Part shown: positions 36,821 through 46,005 of the stretch, piece after piece
Layout: each line of letters opens with the position of its first letter
Position numbering within the stretch: position 1 is the first letter of the stretch
NCBI GenBank assembly: GCA_964627305.1
Contig: CAZVHP010000014.1
Coordinates: 1-55,762 of the forward strand
DNA length: 55,762 nt
Direction: 5' to 3'
Origin: WJKG01 sp964627305
GTDB lineage: Bacteria > Zixibacteria > MSB-5A5 > GN15 > FEB-12
Program-made: the position numbers and the translations under genes
The notes under the pieces: model-generated
The model's database searches: none
What the model was told of the DNA's origin: nothing
The model's input: the letters and a program-made list of their open reading frames with translations, nothing else

Positions 36821-37819
36821 GTGGGTGATAACACAAACCGCAGTCTTACGACCACGCAGTATGTCGATGGGGTCCGGCAGGGCGACCGCTCCATCCTCAG
36901 CCGCGCCATCACGCTGATCGAATCCAACGCTGAGCATCATCAACAGCAGGCCCAACAGGTGCTCTACGAGCTTCTTGGTCACGCCGGCAATTCCATACGC
37001 CTGGGTCTTACGGGCGTCCCGGGGGCCGGAAAGAGCACGTTCATCGAAACGCTCGGCCTGCGGCTTATCGAACGCGGTCACCGGGTTGCCGTCATTGCAG
37101 TTGATCCGTCATCGAGCCTGAGCAAGGGCAGCATTCTTGGCGACAAGACACGGATGGAGCTGCTGTCGCAGCGCGACGAAGCCTTCATCCGGCCGAGCCC
37201 TTCCGGCGGCGCTTTGGGGGGAGTAGCGCGCAAGACGCGCGAGACTATCCACGTCTTTGAGGCCGCCGGTTATGATACTGTCATCGTTGAGACAATCGGG
37301 GTCGGCCAGAGCGAGATCGCGGTCAGGTCTATGGTGGACTTCTTCTGCGTCCTGTTGATTGCGGGCGCAGGAGACGAGCTTCAGGGCATCAAGCGGGGGG
37401 TAATCGAGCTGGCCGATGCGCTCGTAATCAACAAGGCCGATGGAGACAACCTCAAGGCGGCTCAAAGGGCCCAGCAGTACTATCAGCAGGCACTGCAACT
37501 GCTGACACCGGCAACCGCCGGGTGGGAGCCACCGGTCCTGCTGGCTTCGGCGCTCAAGGGCACAGGTATAGACGAGGTCTGGGCCGCAGTCGAGGATTAT
37601 GTCACGAGGATGAAGGGCTCCGGACAGTTCAACCGAAGGCGCACATGCCAGGCCCGTGACTGGCTGCACAGCATGCTACGCGAGCGGGTGCTGCAGAGAT
37701 TCTACGAACACCCGACAATCGCCCCCGTGCTGCCGGAGATTGAACGGCAGGTGACAGAGGGCACCCTCCCGGTCACGGCCGCCGTGTGGAAACTACTGGA
37801 CGAGTATCACGGCAGGTAG
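36821..37819 (+). CDS. meaB: MeaB/ArgK-type GTPase, chaperone of methylmalonyl-CoA mutase
   Basis: 332 aa from GTG 36821 (VGDNTNRSL...), which follows the mutase stop by 7 nt; an upstream ATG inside mutB would add a non-homologous tail. P-loop GVPGAGKST lies at residues 65-73, followed by the G3-type AVDPSSSLSKGSILGDKTRM, ETIGVGQSE and NKAD motifs of the G3E family. MeaB loads adenosylcobalamin on the mutase and removes damaged cofactor. The three-gene order mutA-mutB-meaB is classical. It converges on the McsA-like gene with only 10 nt between stops. Confidence 0.93.
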   Translation: MGDNTNRSLTTTQYVDGVRQGDRSILSRAITLIESNAEHHQQQAQQVLYELLGHAGNSIRLGLTGVPGAGKSTFIETLGLRLIERGHRVAVIAVDPSSSLSKGSILGDKTRMELLSQRDEAFIRPSPSGGALGGVARKTRETIHVFEAAGYDTVIVETIGVGQSEIAVRSMVDFFCVLLIAGAGDELQGIKRGVIELADALVINKADGDNLKAAQRAQQYYQQALQLLTPATAGWEPPVLLASALKGTGIDEVWAAVEDYVTRMKGSGQFNRRRTCQARDWLHSMLRERVLQRFYEHPTIAPVLPEIERQVTEGTLPVTAAVWKLLDEYHGR

Positions 37820-37829
37820 TGAGGTTGGA

Positions 37830-38333
37830 TCAGGCGTTCTCGGTTTCCAGCTGCTCCAGACGGTCCCGCAGGGCGGCGGCTTTCTCATATTGCTCGGTGT
37901 CAATCGCTTCCTGCAACAACTCTCTCAATCGTTCTGCCTCGTGCACCTGCAGGTGTTCGTCGGCGGGTTCATCGGGTGTCTGTCCGACATGAGTGAACGC
38001 CCCGTGGAGCTGCACCATGATCGGCTCGAGCTTGCTGCGAAAGGCCTCATAGCAGCGACCACAGGAGAGCCGCCCGACGCGCGTGAACTCATTGTAGGTA
38101 AGCCCGCACTCGGGGCAGGCGACAGGTGAGCGGTCCACCAGCGTCTTGACGGAGCTGTCGCCGAACAGACTCGCCAGGATCGAGGCCAGCGGCAGGGGCG
38201 TGTCATCGAATGGTGAGTGGAACCCTATCTCTGCCGCCTGCTGGGCAGACATAGACACGGTCTTGGTCTCATCACCGATCTTCAGCGAGATGTGCACTGT
38301 CTTGGGTGCCTGTTCTTTGTGGTCGAGTGACAT
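37830..38333 (-). CDS. McsA-like zinc/UVR-motif protein
   Basis: 167 aa from ATG 38333 with GGAGGAGCT upstream. Two CxxC pairs (C73/C76 and C91/C94 in CPECG...CGRC) should bind zinc. The C-terminal ~35 residues are a UVR motif (LRELLQEAIDTEQYEKAAALRDRLEQLE). McsA of Firmicutes activates the McsB arginine kinase in the CtsR stress circuit, but no mcsB, ctsR or clpC is next to it here, so a general stress or Clp-linked role is only a guess. The first ~65 residues (ISLKIGDETKTVSMSAQQAAEIGF) are not clearly zinc-binding and have no known role. Confidence 0.75.
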   Translation of the reverse strand: MSLDHKEQAPKTVHISLKIGDETKTVSMSAQQAAEIGFHSPFDDTPLPLASILASLFGDSSVKTLVDRSPVACPECGLTYNEFTRVGRLSCGRCYEAFRSKLEPIMVQLHGAFTHVGQTPDEPADEHLQVHEAERLRELLQEAIDTEQYEKAAALRDRLEQLETENA

Positions 38334-38613
38334 AGCTCCTCCTTGTTCCCCCACCGGGGCAATCTCACGGATGTTTCATTCCGGGATATTGCAACTGCAA
38401 TGCCGGCTCTGGCGGCGCAGCTGGCGCTCGTGTAAGACATTGTCTTACAACTTTTTAATGGGCCTGCCAACGTGCCGCAACCGCCCGGGCCGCACTTCCA
38501 GTATGGGCCCTGTCCCACAGGTGCTGGCCGCAGGGACAATGAATTCCTTGTGTTGGCACTGCCGGTCGCTTTATGATGAAGATCACAGTCTGTCATCCCC
38601 AAAGGAGCCACTT
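38334..38613. other. divergent region between McsA-like and exonuclease III genes
   Basis: 280 bases without a gene. It contains a perfect 19-nt palindrome (38431-38449) next to a T-rich patch (CTTTTTAATG) and is otherwise GC-rich. The region is the upstream part of both genes, so the palindrome could govern either. Confidence 0.5.
38431..38449. promoter_or_regulatory. perfect 19-nt palindrome (candidate operator)
   Basis: TGTAAGACATTGTCTTACA has nine perfectly matched pairs around one central base. A one-base centre makes a stable RNA hairpin less likely than a site for a dimeric repressor. The style (TGTAAGAC...GTCTTACA) recalls BlaI/MecI-type operators, but no such regulator is in the window. 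It is 98 bases from the McsA-like start and 165 from the exonuclease start. Confidence 0.6.
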
Positions 38614-39381
38614 ATGAAGGTAGCAACGTGGAACGTCAATTCCATACGGACAAGACTTGACCGGCTGCTGGCCTTTCTGGACCGGGAACAGCCGGATATC
38701 GTCTGCCTGCAGGAGCTTAAGACAACAGCAGAGAACTTCCCGACTGAGGCAATCGAAGCAGCAGGCTACCGGTGCGCCGTGCATGGGCAGAGAACATACA
38801 ACGGTGTGGCCATTCTGTCGCGGGAAAAGCCTGTCGAGATATCCCGCGGCTTTGGCGACACGGCCTGGGACGATCAGGCCAGACTGGTTGGCGCTACCGT
38901 GGACGACATCCGCATCTACAGTGCCTACTTTCCCAATGGCGGCGAGATCGGCTCCGAGAAGTGGGCCTTCAAACTGGGCTGGATTGAGCGGCTCCGGCAG
39001 TTTCTGCAGGAGAACCATCGTCCGAAAGAACGACTCCTCATCTGTGGCGATACCAATGTTGCCCTGAACGAGAGCGATGTCGCCAATCCCGACAAGTGGG
39101 CAGACTCGGTGCTCTTTGCCGAACCGGCACGTGATGCCATCAGGGGTCTTCTGGACTGGGGTTTGGTGGATGTTTTTGGCAGGCTCAACCCCAGGGGTGG
39201 CGTCTTTTCATGGTGGGACTACCGGCAGTTGGCGTTTCCGAAAGGTGATGGCCTGCGCATTGACCATGTACTCGCGACAGAGCCCCTGGCCTCCATTGCG
39301 AGCGAGGCGCGCATTGACCGCGAAGAACGCAAGGGGAAACAGCCCTCCGATCACGCCCCGGTCCTGGCAGTGTTCGGATGA
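38614..39381 (+). CDS. xth: exodeoxyribonuclease III
   Basis: 255 aa from ATG 38614 with AAGGAG upstream; a much longer upstream reading has no support. The AP-endonuclease/exonuclease III motifs are in order: KVATWNVNSIR, LQELK (catalytic Glu), YSAYFPNGG, GDTNVAL, the acidic SDVANPDKW, WWDYR and SDHAPVLA (catalytic Asp-His). It cuts at abasic sites and removes 3' blocking groups in base-excision repair. Full length for the family. A single gene, with topA in the same direction 292 nt further on. Confidence 0.93.
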   Translation: MKVATWNVNSIRTRLDRLLAFLDREQPDIVCLQELKTTAENFPTEAIEAAGYRCAVHGQRTYNGVAILSREKPVEISRGFGDTAWDDQARLVGATVDDIRIYSAYFPNGGEIGSEKWAFKLGWIERLRQFLQENHRPKERLLICGDTNVALNESDVANPDKWADSVLFAEPARDAIRGLLDWGLVDVFGRLNPRGGVFSWWDYRQLAFPKGDGLRIDHVLATEPLASIASEARIDREERKGKQPSDHAPVLAVFG

Positions 39382-39673
39382 TGTTAACTCGCTTTGGGAT
39401 AACGACTTTCTCAACCATACAGCGATCCACTCTATCTCCGGTTTGAGTACCTGACACAAAAAGTGCTTGCGCTGCCTGTCAATATTTGTTCAGATTGTGG
39501 GCCTTGTGCCAGCCGAATCAGGGGAAACACTGGTTGCGGCTGCTGTGTTACCGGTACACACAACGGGACTGCCGAGCCAGTAAACAGACCTGTCGACCGC
39601 GAACGTGATCGGGCGACGATGAGTCAATCTTTTGCGAGCAAGCCAGCCAGCAGCCCCTGTAAGGAGGCCTTAC
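39382..39673. other. intergenic region upstream of topA
   Basis: 292 bases with no gene or tRNA seen. The AT-richer part near 39450-39500 probably holds the topA promoter, but no hexamer pair with good spacing stood out. A strong AAGGAGG ribosome site sits at its end. Confidence 0.4.
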
Positions 39674-42307
39674 TTGAAACTGATCATCGTTGAATCTCCA
39701 GCCAAGGCTAAGACGATCAGCCGCTTTCTGGGATCTGACTACAAGGTGGTGGCCAGTTACGGCCACGTGCGGGACCTGCCCGGATCGGCCACTGAGATTC
39801 CGGAAGAGCTTCGCAAGAAGAGCTGGGCCCGGATGGGTGTTGATATCGAAAACGGCTTCAGACCAGTCTATGTAGTCCCCCGCGGGGTTAAGAAGTACAT
39901 CACCCAGCTCAAGAAAGACCTGAAGAAAGCTGACGAACTGCTGCTCGCTACGGACGAAGACCGTGAGGGGGAATCGATCAGCTGGCACCTGATTGAGCTT
40001 CTGGAGCCTCAGGTGCCGGTGAAGCGAATTGCGTTCCACGAGATAACGAAAAGTGCAGTCAAGCAGGCTCTGGCCAACCCGCGCGATATCAACATGCAAC
40101 TGGTCAGGGCGCAGGAAAGCCGGAGGATTCTCGATCGGCTGTATGGCTACTCCCTCTCCCCTGTGCTGTGGAAGCGCGTACGAACCAAGCTTTCGGCCGG
40201 CCGGGTGCAGAGTGTGGCGGTGCGCCTCGTAGTCGAGCGCGAAGAGGAGCGGCAGGCGTTCAGGTCGGCGGAGTACTGGGATGTCGAGGCGACGCTCTCC
40301 GATGGCAAGGGCAATGAGTTTGGTGCCCGGCTGTTCAGAATCGGCGAGCGGCGAACAGCTGCCGGCAAGGATTTCGATCCTGAAACGGGCCAGTTGAAGA
40401 CGCCGAAGAAGGTTATCGCGCTCGCCGAGCCTGAAGCTAAGAAACTGATCGCCGGAGCCGAGGCTGCTCTGCCCTGGGAGATAACCGAGGTTGAACGGAA
40501 GCAGACCCGGCAGCGGCCGGCGCCGCCGTTTACGACCTCGACCATGCAGCAGGCCGCCGGTTCACGGCTAAGTATGTCACCCCGCAAAGCCATGGTGGTT
40601 GCTCAACAGCTTTACGAGGGAATTGACCTTGGCAACGGTGAGCGCGAGGGTCTGATTACGTACATGCGAACCGACTCGACGGTGCTGTCCGAGAAAGCTC
40701 TGGCCGACGCCAAAAGCTACATCAAGAAGCACTTCGGTGATGAGTATCACACCGGGGAACGTCGCTACCGCACGAAGTCCCAGTCGGCGCAGGAGGCCCA
40801 CGAGGCGATCAGGCCGACAGAAATCGCCCGCGATCCGAAGACGGTCACGCGCTACCTGGACAAAGATCAGCTCCGCCTGTACACCCTCATCTGGGAACGG
40901 GCTGTCGCCAGCCAGATGGCGGACGCCATTCTCGACAAGACGACTGTCGATATCACGGCAATGATCGATGGTGAAGAACACATCTTTCGCGCCACCGGGT
41001 CAGTGGTTCGTTTCGATGGCTACCTCAAGGTTGCCGGCGGTGTCCAGAAGGACACAGTGCTGCCCGAAATGAGCGAGGGTGACAGGATACCGGGGGCGAC
41101 CGGCAAAAAGACCGCCGGTGTGCATGTTCTGAGACTGGAGTCGCAGCAACGGACCACCTCTCCCCCGGCCCGGTACACCGAGGCATCGCTGGTGAAGAAA
41201 CTCGAGGAGGAGGGCATTGGTCGGCCGTCCACGTATGCACCCACCATTTCGCTCATTCAGCAGCGCGAGTATGTCATCAAGAAGGGAGGCGCACTGGTGC
41301 CGACTTTCATCGGCATGGCGGTTGTCAATCTGCTGCGCAATCACTTCGCCCACTACATCGACCTCAAATTCACGGCGAAGATGGAAGAAGACCTTGATGC
41401 CATCGCTTCCGGCCGCGTTGATCCGGAAGACTTTCTCAGCCAGTTCTATTTCGGCGACAAAGGCAAAGACAAGGGCCTGACCAACCAAATCGAGGAGCAA
41501 CTCCCGCAAATCGATTACCCGTCGATCCATGTCGGCGAGGACCCCGAAACCGGGGAGCCTATCACGGTGCGTATCGGCCGCAATTTCGTCTACGTGCAAC
41601 GGGGTGAGGGTGGCGACGGCAACACGGCCACCGTCCCGGTCGATCTGCTTATCGACGAACTCGATCCGGGCAAAGCTCGTGAACTCATCAAAGTCCGGAG
41701 CACATCCGATGAACCGTTGGGGGAGGACCCCGAAACTGGTGAGAACGTCTATGCCCTGATCGGACCGTATGGCCCCTATGTTCAGTTGGGCGAGACCGGC
41801 GAGGGAAAGGACAAACCGAAGCGCGTCAGTCTGCCCAGGAACCGGAAGATTGAAGAGGTCGATCTGGAATACGCCCTGCGGTTGCTTTCGCTGCCCCGGG
41901 AGTTGGGGACCGATCCTGAAACCGGCAAGAGAGTCACCGCCGGGTTGGGGCCGTACGGGCCATACGTGGAACGAGACAAGACATACCGGCGGCTGCCCTC
42001 GGTGGACAAGGCGTTCGAAGTGACACTCGATGAGGCTCTGGAACTGCTCGCCAAAGGTGCCGGCAACACCAAGGAGGTGCTCAAGACTGTCGGCACGCAT
42101 CCGGAGACGAAGGCCGAGGTGCGGGTTATGTCGGGGCGTTACGGACCTTATGTCACCGATGGCAAGGTCAATGCCAGTCTGTCAGGGTGGGACGACCCGA
42201 CCAGGGTGACGATGGATGAGGCGGTCAAACTCCTGGCAGAGGCGGCAACAAGGAAGAAGACCAGGCCAGCGACGCGCCGCAAAACGACGCGTCGGAAGAA
42301 GACCTGA
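39674..42307 (+). CDS. topA: DNA topoisomerase I
   Basis: 877 aa with a TTG start, chosen because AAGGAGG lies 6 nt upstream and the protein then begins LKLIIVESPAKAKTI, exactly at the TOPRIM domain. TOPRIM acidic residues are E7 and D94-E-D96-R-E98; the active-site tyrosine is Y330 in GLITYMRTDST. The C-terminus lacks the zinc ribbons of E. coli TopA and instead has four or five repeats of the form DPETGxxVxxxxGRYGPYV, then an Arg/Lys-rich tail (RKTTRRKKT). It relaxes negative supercoils. The repeat-type C-terminus is common in many non-proteobacterial phyla. Confidence 0.95.
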   Translation: MKLIIVESPAKAKTISRFLGSDYKVVASYGHVRDLPGSATEIPEELRKKSWARMGVDIENGFRPVYVVPRGVKKYITQLKKDLKKADELLLATDEDREGESISWHLIELLEPQVPVKRIAFHEITKSAVKQALANPRDINMQLVRAQESRRILDRLYGYSLSPVLWKRVRTKLSAGRVQSVAVRLVVEREEERQAFRSAEYWDVEATLSDGKGNEFGARLFRIGERRTAAGKDFDPETGQLKTPKKVIALAEPEAKKLIAGAEAALPWEITEVERKQTRQRPAPPFTTSTMQQAAGSRLSMSPRKAMVVAQQLYEGIDLGNGEREGLITYMRTDSTVLSEKALADAKSYIKKHFGDEYHTGERRYRTKSQSAQEAHEAIRPTEIARDPKTVTRYLDKDQLRLYTLIWERAVASQMADAILDKTTVDITAMIDGEEHIFRATGSVVRFDGYLKVAGGVQKDTVLPEMSEGDRIPGATGKKTAGVHVLRLESQQRTTSPPARYTEASLVKKLEEEGIGRPSTYAPTISLIQQREYVIKKGGALVPTFIGMAVVNLLRNHFAHYIDLKFTAKMEEDLDAIASGRVDPEDFLSQFYFGDKGKDKGLTNQIEEQLPQIDYPSIHVGEDPETGEPITVRIGRNFVYVQRGEGGDGNTATVPVDLLIDELDPGKARELIKVRSTSDEPLGEDPETGENVYALIGPYGPYVQLGETGEGKDKPKRVSLPRNRKIEEVDLEYALRLLSLPRELGTDPETGKRVTAGLGPYGPYVERDKTYRRLPSVDKAFEVTLDEALELLAKGAGNTKEVLKTVGTHPETKAEVRVMSGRYGPYVTDGKVNASLSGWDDPTRVTMDEAVKLLAEAATRKKTRPATRRKTTRRKKT

Positions 42308-42354
42308 CGGCCCACAGCCTGACGACGACTCACACGACGAATCTCGATGTCATA

Positions 42355-42382
42355 GCGCCGATCAGAGTAAGCTGATCGGCGC
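42355..42382. terminator. 10-bp hairpin at the convergent topA/pyrE ends
   Basis: Arms 42355-42364 and 42373-42382 (GCGCCGATCA with its complement) pair perfectly around an 8-nt loop. The stem overlaps the pyrE stop codon. It lacks a T-run on either strand, so it may be a weak two-way terminator or 3' stabiliser for the converging transcripts. Confidence 0.5.
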
Positions 42383-43048
42383 GACACCATACTGGCGGTA
42401 TTCTTTCTCCAACTCCCGGCCGATACTCTCTCCCGGCTTCAGAGTGTTGTAGACTACCGGGAGCAGCTCCAGCGCCGAGCTCATGTTATGGAACGCCACC
42501 CCGGTCTGTTCCACCGCCTTCTGCACCGAGAGGCCGTCGTCACGTCGCTCCATGCGGTTGGTCAGGCTGATCAGGGCGGAGACTTCGATTCCGGACTCTT
42601 TCAGGAACTCGAGTGTCTTCAGCGAGCTGCCGCCGGTGGTTGTCACATCTTCCATGACAATCGTTCGCCCGCGCGGCATGCCGACGAAGAAGCGATCACG
42701 TGGGGCACCGTGTTCCTTGGACCTGGCGCGCCCCATCGCCAGCACATGACTGCCCCTTGCGTACTCTGGTTGCCGGCGCGCGAACGTGTATTGGCAGATC
42801 ACGCCAAGCTTGGTGGCACCCTCCGGGACACCGTAGAACGTATCCACCGGGATCTGCCTGTCGGCCGCGAACGCCAGCACGAAGTCGGCCAGACGCTCGG
42901 TGAGCCAGACATCCTCAACGACCGTGCGCCAGTTGGCGTAGAAGTGCGACTTCCGCCCCGACTTCAGGGTGATGGCTTCCGGGAAGAAGCCATAGACGTT
43001 GTTCTCGATGACGAACCTGTTGAATGCATCCTGATCAAATTGTGTCAC
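42362..43048 (-). CDS. pyrE: orotate phosphoribosyltransferase
   Basis: 228 aa from GTG 43048 with AGGGAG about 7 nt upstream; upstream in-frame codons look non-coding. The PRPP-binding signature VMEDVTTTGGSS and the N-terminal LKSGRKSHFYANW fit PyrE. It joins orotate and PRPP to make orotidine monophosphate in pyrimidine synthesis. No other pyr genes adjoin. It is slightly longer than E. coli PyrE (213 aa), mainly from a short insert around GRARSKEHGAPRDRF. Confidence 0.88.
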   Translation of the reverse strand: MTQFDQDAFNRFVIENNVYGFFPEAITLKSGRKSHFYANWRTVVEDVWLTERLADFVLAFAADRQIPVDTFYGVPEGATKLGVICQYTFARRQPEYARGSHVLAMGRARSKEHGAPRDRFFVGMPRGRTIVMEDVTTTGGSSLKTLEFLKESGIEVSALISLTNRMERRDDGLSVQKAVEQTGVAFHNMSSALELLPVVYNTLKPGESIGRELEKEYRQYGVAPISLL

Positions 43049-43106
43049 AGCTTTTCTCCCTCGTCTCAATGGTCCTGGCCGGCACCGGCCAACAGGCGAC
43101 GCGAAT

Positions 43107-45236
43107 CTACTCCGATCGTTGCACCCCAATCCATCTGTTAAGCGGGGACTGGCCCACCGGCCACTGCCCCTTGCCGACATTGGTGGCACCCTCGAATACA
43201 AGATATGAATACTTGCCGTAGTGCGGCAGCAGTTGTCCAACTCTGGGCAACGATTCAAGATCATTGCTCAGCACCACCACGCAGCGCTCGAAGCCGTTGA
43301 AGTCATCTACGGCGAGGACGAAGGTGTGGCCGGCGCGAGCGAAACTCTGATCCATGATTCGCGCCGAATCCGCTGTCAGCCGCAGTCGTTCGATCAGGTA
43401 AGGCGGCACCTGCGCAGGGTTCAGAAGGACAAGGCTGGTGTTTGGATCAGGCGCTCCCAATTGGTCGGCAGGCACGAGGTCTGCCGTATCGCCGGTCAAA
43501 TTGTTTGCGAAGGCAGTGTACACCTTCTGTACTGGCCCTGTTTCCCACGTGACAAAGAGTTGTCGTTCGGCTCCCAACACACCGGAGAGCACCGGTTCCA
43601 CCTCCTGCCTGAGCAGGTGGCGGAACAGGTCGAAATCGGGATCGACGGCAAGCTGCTCGAGCATGAACGGATACGCAAACGAGAATTCCCGTTTTCGAGA
43701 GGCGAGGTGTACCGAGGTATCCACGGTGGTATCAAGGCCGATAACACGAACGGGCACCAGCAGATCATAGGCATCGTCGGCCGTCTGGAGCAGCTCAAAT
43801 GTCACCCAGTACAGCGAGCCGCTGTCGGTGGTCTGGACTGGGCCCAGTTCGATTCTCGGTGCTCCCGGCCGATCAATCCATTGCGGCAGGACCCGTGCCA
43901 GCGGCTGTGCGGAGGTTCGTTCGAAAGCATCGATCCAGTCCGCCCAGGCTACCTTGCGGCCCCGGTAGGTGTTATAGACATAGCGCCATGCCTCATAGAA
44001 TGCCTCGGAACCGATCCGATGGTGAATCATGTGAAAGACCATCATGGACTTGCCATAGCCGATCGTCCGCGAGCTGGCCTCGGTGCGGGCAGTGAACTCG
44101 CGCAAGGGAAAGTCTTTGCCCTCGGACACGTATCCCGCGTAGTCCTTCAGCACGTTCTTGCGGTAATCGATGGCTTCCTGTTCGGATGAGAGCAGCTTGT
44201 ACCGGTAGTCGGCACCATAGACGGTCAGCCCCTCACACCAGTTGCCGCGTTCGTAATCAACATAGACGCTGTTGCCCCACCAGTTGTGCAGGACCTCGTG
44301 CCCAAGTGACGTCTTGACGATAAACGGCAGCCGGATAACCTGCTGTCCCAGTAGTGTCCAGGCCGGCATTCCGTATCCGGTGGGGAAGAAATTCTCGGCG
44401 ACCGTGAAGCGTTCGTACGGATACGGTCCAATAAGCTCCGAGTACATGCGAATGTAATCGATACCTGCATGGAGATACTGGTCAATAAGTGCGGAGTCTT
44501 CCGGGAAGAAGTAGCAGGCTACCTCGATACTGTCAAGCATCCGCGAGCGCACCAGATACGGGGCCGCCATGAACATACAACCATCAGACGCATACGGGTT
44601 GCTCCATGTCTGAAGCTTGCGCCCTTCGGCGGACGCAGCGGCGACTCGGTTACCGTCGGAAATGCTCTCCCAGTCGGCCGGAATGTCAGCCGTCAGAACG
44701 ACAGACACCTCTTGCTCAGAGCCGACAGGATAGTAGTAAGCCGAGGGGCTGAGATACGCTCCCCGAGGCTCTATCGTTCCTGCGATCTCGCGCGCCACCT
44801 GACCGTGGGAAAAACGCGTATTGGCAACATCCTCGTCAAACACGGCCGAATACGTAATCGTGAAGTCCGCAGACGCGTCATGCTCCCACTCGAACAACAC
44901 TAACTGCGCCCGGCCGGAGGTGTCTATGCCGGCGGGGTCATCCAACGCTTCTGGTGGCAGGCTGGCAAGTTCGTCGACTCGCAGGGTGGCCAATGCCACC
45001 TGCCGGCCATTAATGGTCACCGAGTCGATCAACGCTGTGGCGGCCAGATGAAACACGTTCCAGCCCCGGTGAACGACCGCCCTGCCTTCATCGGTGATGT
45101 GGGCTGTTCTGGCGGCAACGTCGAGCCAGATCTCAAGGCGATGGTTCTGGAAAGAAACTTCGGCCGCAGCGGCAATATCGAAGAGGGTGTATGCAAGAAG
45201 AACAACAGCGACCAGCGCGACAGTGATCTGTTTCAT
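43107..45236 (-). CDS. exported M1-family zinc metallopeptidase
   Basis: 709 aa from ATG 45236 with GGGAG upstream. It has a signal peptide (to about AAAA near residue 24), a beta-rich N-terminal domain and the zinc site H313-E-V-L-H317 with third ligand E335 (NWCEGLTVYGADY). The spacing from the second His to Glu is one residue shorter than in PepN-type enzymes, as seen in a M1-like clade with the GNSVYVDYE...NWCEGL motif. The C-terminal ~200 residues may be a PDZ-like or solenoid part. It would trim peptides or proteins in the periplasm or outside. No operon partner. Confidence 0.85.
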   Translation of the reverse strand: MKQITVALVAVVLLAYTLFDIAAAAEVSFQNHRLEIWLDVAARTAHITDEGRAVVHRGWNVFHLAATALIDSVTINGRQVALATLRVDELASLPPEALDDPAGIDTSGRAQLVLFEWEHDASADFTITYSAVFDEDVANTRFSHGQVAREIAGTIEPRGAYLSPSAYYYPVGSEQEVSVVLTADIPADWESISDGNRVAAASAEGRKLQTWSNPYASDGCMFMAAPYLVRSRMLDSIEVACYFFPEDSALIDQYLHAGIDYIRMYSELIGPYPYERFTVAENFFPTGYGMPAWTLLGQQVIRLPFIVKTSLGHEVLHNWWGNSVYVDYERGNWCEGLTVYGADYRYKLLSSEQEAIDYRKNVLKDYAGYVSEGKDFPLREFTARTEASSRTIGYGKSMMVFHMIHHRIGSEAFYEAWRYVYNTYRGRKVAWADWIDAFERTSAQPLARVLPQWIDRPGAPRIELGPVQTTDSGSLYWVTFELLQTADDAYDLLVPVRVIGLDTTVDTSVHLASRKREFSFAYPFMLEQLAVDPDFDLFRHLLRQEVEPVLSGVLGAERQLFVTWETGPVQKVYTAFANNLTGDTADLVPADQLGAPDPNTSLVLLNPAQVPPYLIERLRLTADSARIMDQSFARAGHTFVLAVDDFNGFERCVVVLSNDLESLPRVGQLLPHYGKYSYLVFEGATNVGKGQWPVGQSPLNRWIGVQRSE

Positions 45237-45376
45237 GCGTCTACTCCCTGACAAGACGTGTTCGTTCCAGGTGGTCCGGCCCATGACCGGCCTGATGTCA
45301 CGGGGCAATATAGGCACCCTGACCGAGGTCGGAAAGCAATTCCTGATGATGCGCTACATGAGGTTCGGCGATGAAC

Positions 45377-45892
45377 TCAATCCGAAAACTCCGGGAGAAT
45401 CTGAGCGGTCCACTCGCGGAGGCGCCGGGCCGTGAGATCGTCCTGGTTCTCGACATCGATAGCCAGTCCGAGAAAGTGCTGTCCCTCGACAGAACGAGAC
45501 CGACGGAACCGGTAACCGCGCGTGGGCCAGAACCCGATCAGCTTTCCCTTGGTCTTGCGAACCGGCTCCGCGAGCCAGATGAGAGCATCGACGAAATACG
45601 CATCATATATGTACTGATCCCCCAGCGCGAGCAGGGCGACGGTCCTGTCGTGGAAGTCAAAGGCGCAAAGCTGATCATAGGCCTCCTTCCAGTCGCCCTG
45701 CAGTTCCCCGTTGTCCCAGGTCGAGGAGGCCAGAATCAGGTTGCGGTAGCGATCCATCCTGCTCACAGGCGTATCGGCCACATCGTAAATGTCGACCATT
45801 GCCCCGGCGCGTCGAAGCAGATTGGCTGCCTCGTTGACGACGGTTTCGGTATTGCCGCAGGTACTGCCAAAGAACACGCCGATGTGCTTCAT
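45377..45892 (-). CDS. flavodoxin
   Basis: 171 aa. The FMN-phosphate loop (FFGSTCGNTETV), the 50s/60s loop (ASSTWDNGELQGDW) and the third loop (ALGDQYIYDAYFVDA) are all clear. It is a small soluble electron carrier that often replaces ferredoxin under iron limitation. It lies 113 nt after a TonB receptor gene in the same direction. Together with that putative metal-uptake operon this suggests an iron- or metal-starvation response; inference. A good ribosome site (GAGGATTCG) precedes the ATG. Confidence 0.92.
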   Translation of the reverse strand: MKHIGVFFGSTCGNTETVVNEAANLLRRAGAMVDIYDVADTPVSRMDRYRNLILASSTWDNGELQGDWKEAYDQLCAFDFHDRTVALLALGDQYIYDAYFVDALIWLAEPVRKTKGKLIGFWPTRGYRFRRSRSVEGQHFLGLAIDVENQDDLTARRLREWTAQILPEFSD

Positions 45893-46005
45893 CGAATCCT
45901 CGAATTGGACATTACTGACCCATATTGACTACGAGCCAATTATAATGAGAAAGGTCACGGTTGTCAGCATCATATTCCTTGCGGCCTGTTCACGACGGTT
46001 CTGCT

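Noticed and set aside
39382..39673. tRNA gene upstream of topA
   Set aside because: No T-loop consensus (GGTTCRANNCC) or CCA-type acceptor stem could be fitted.
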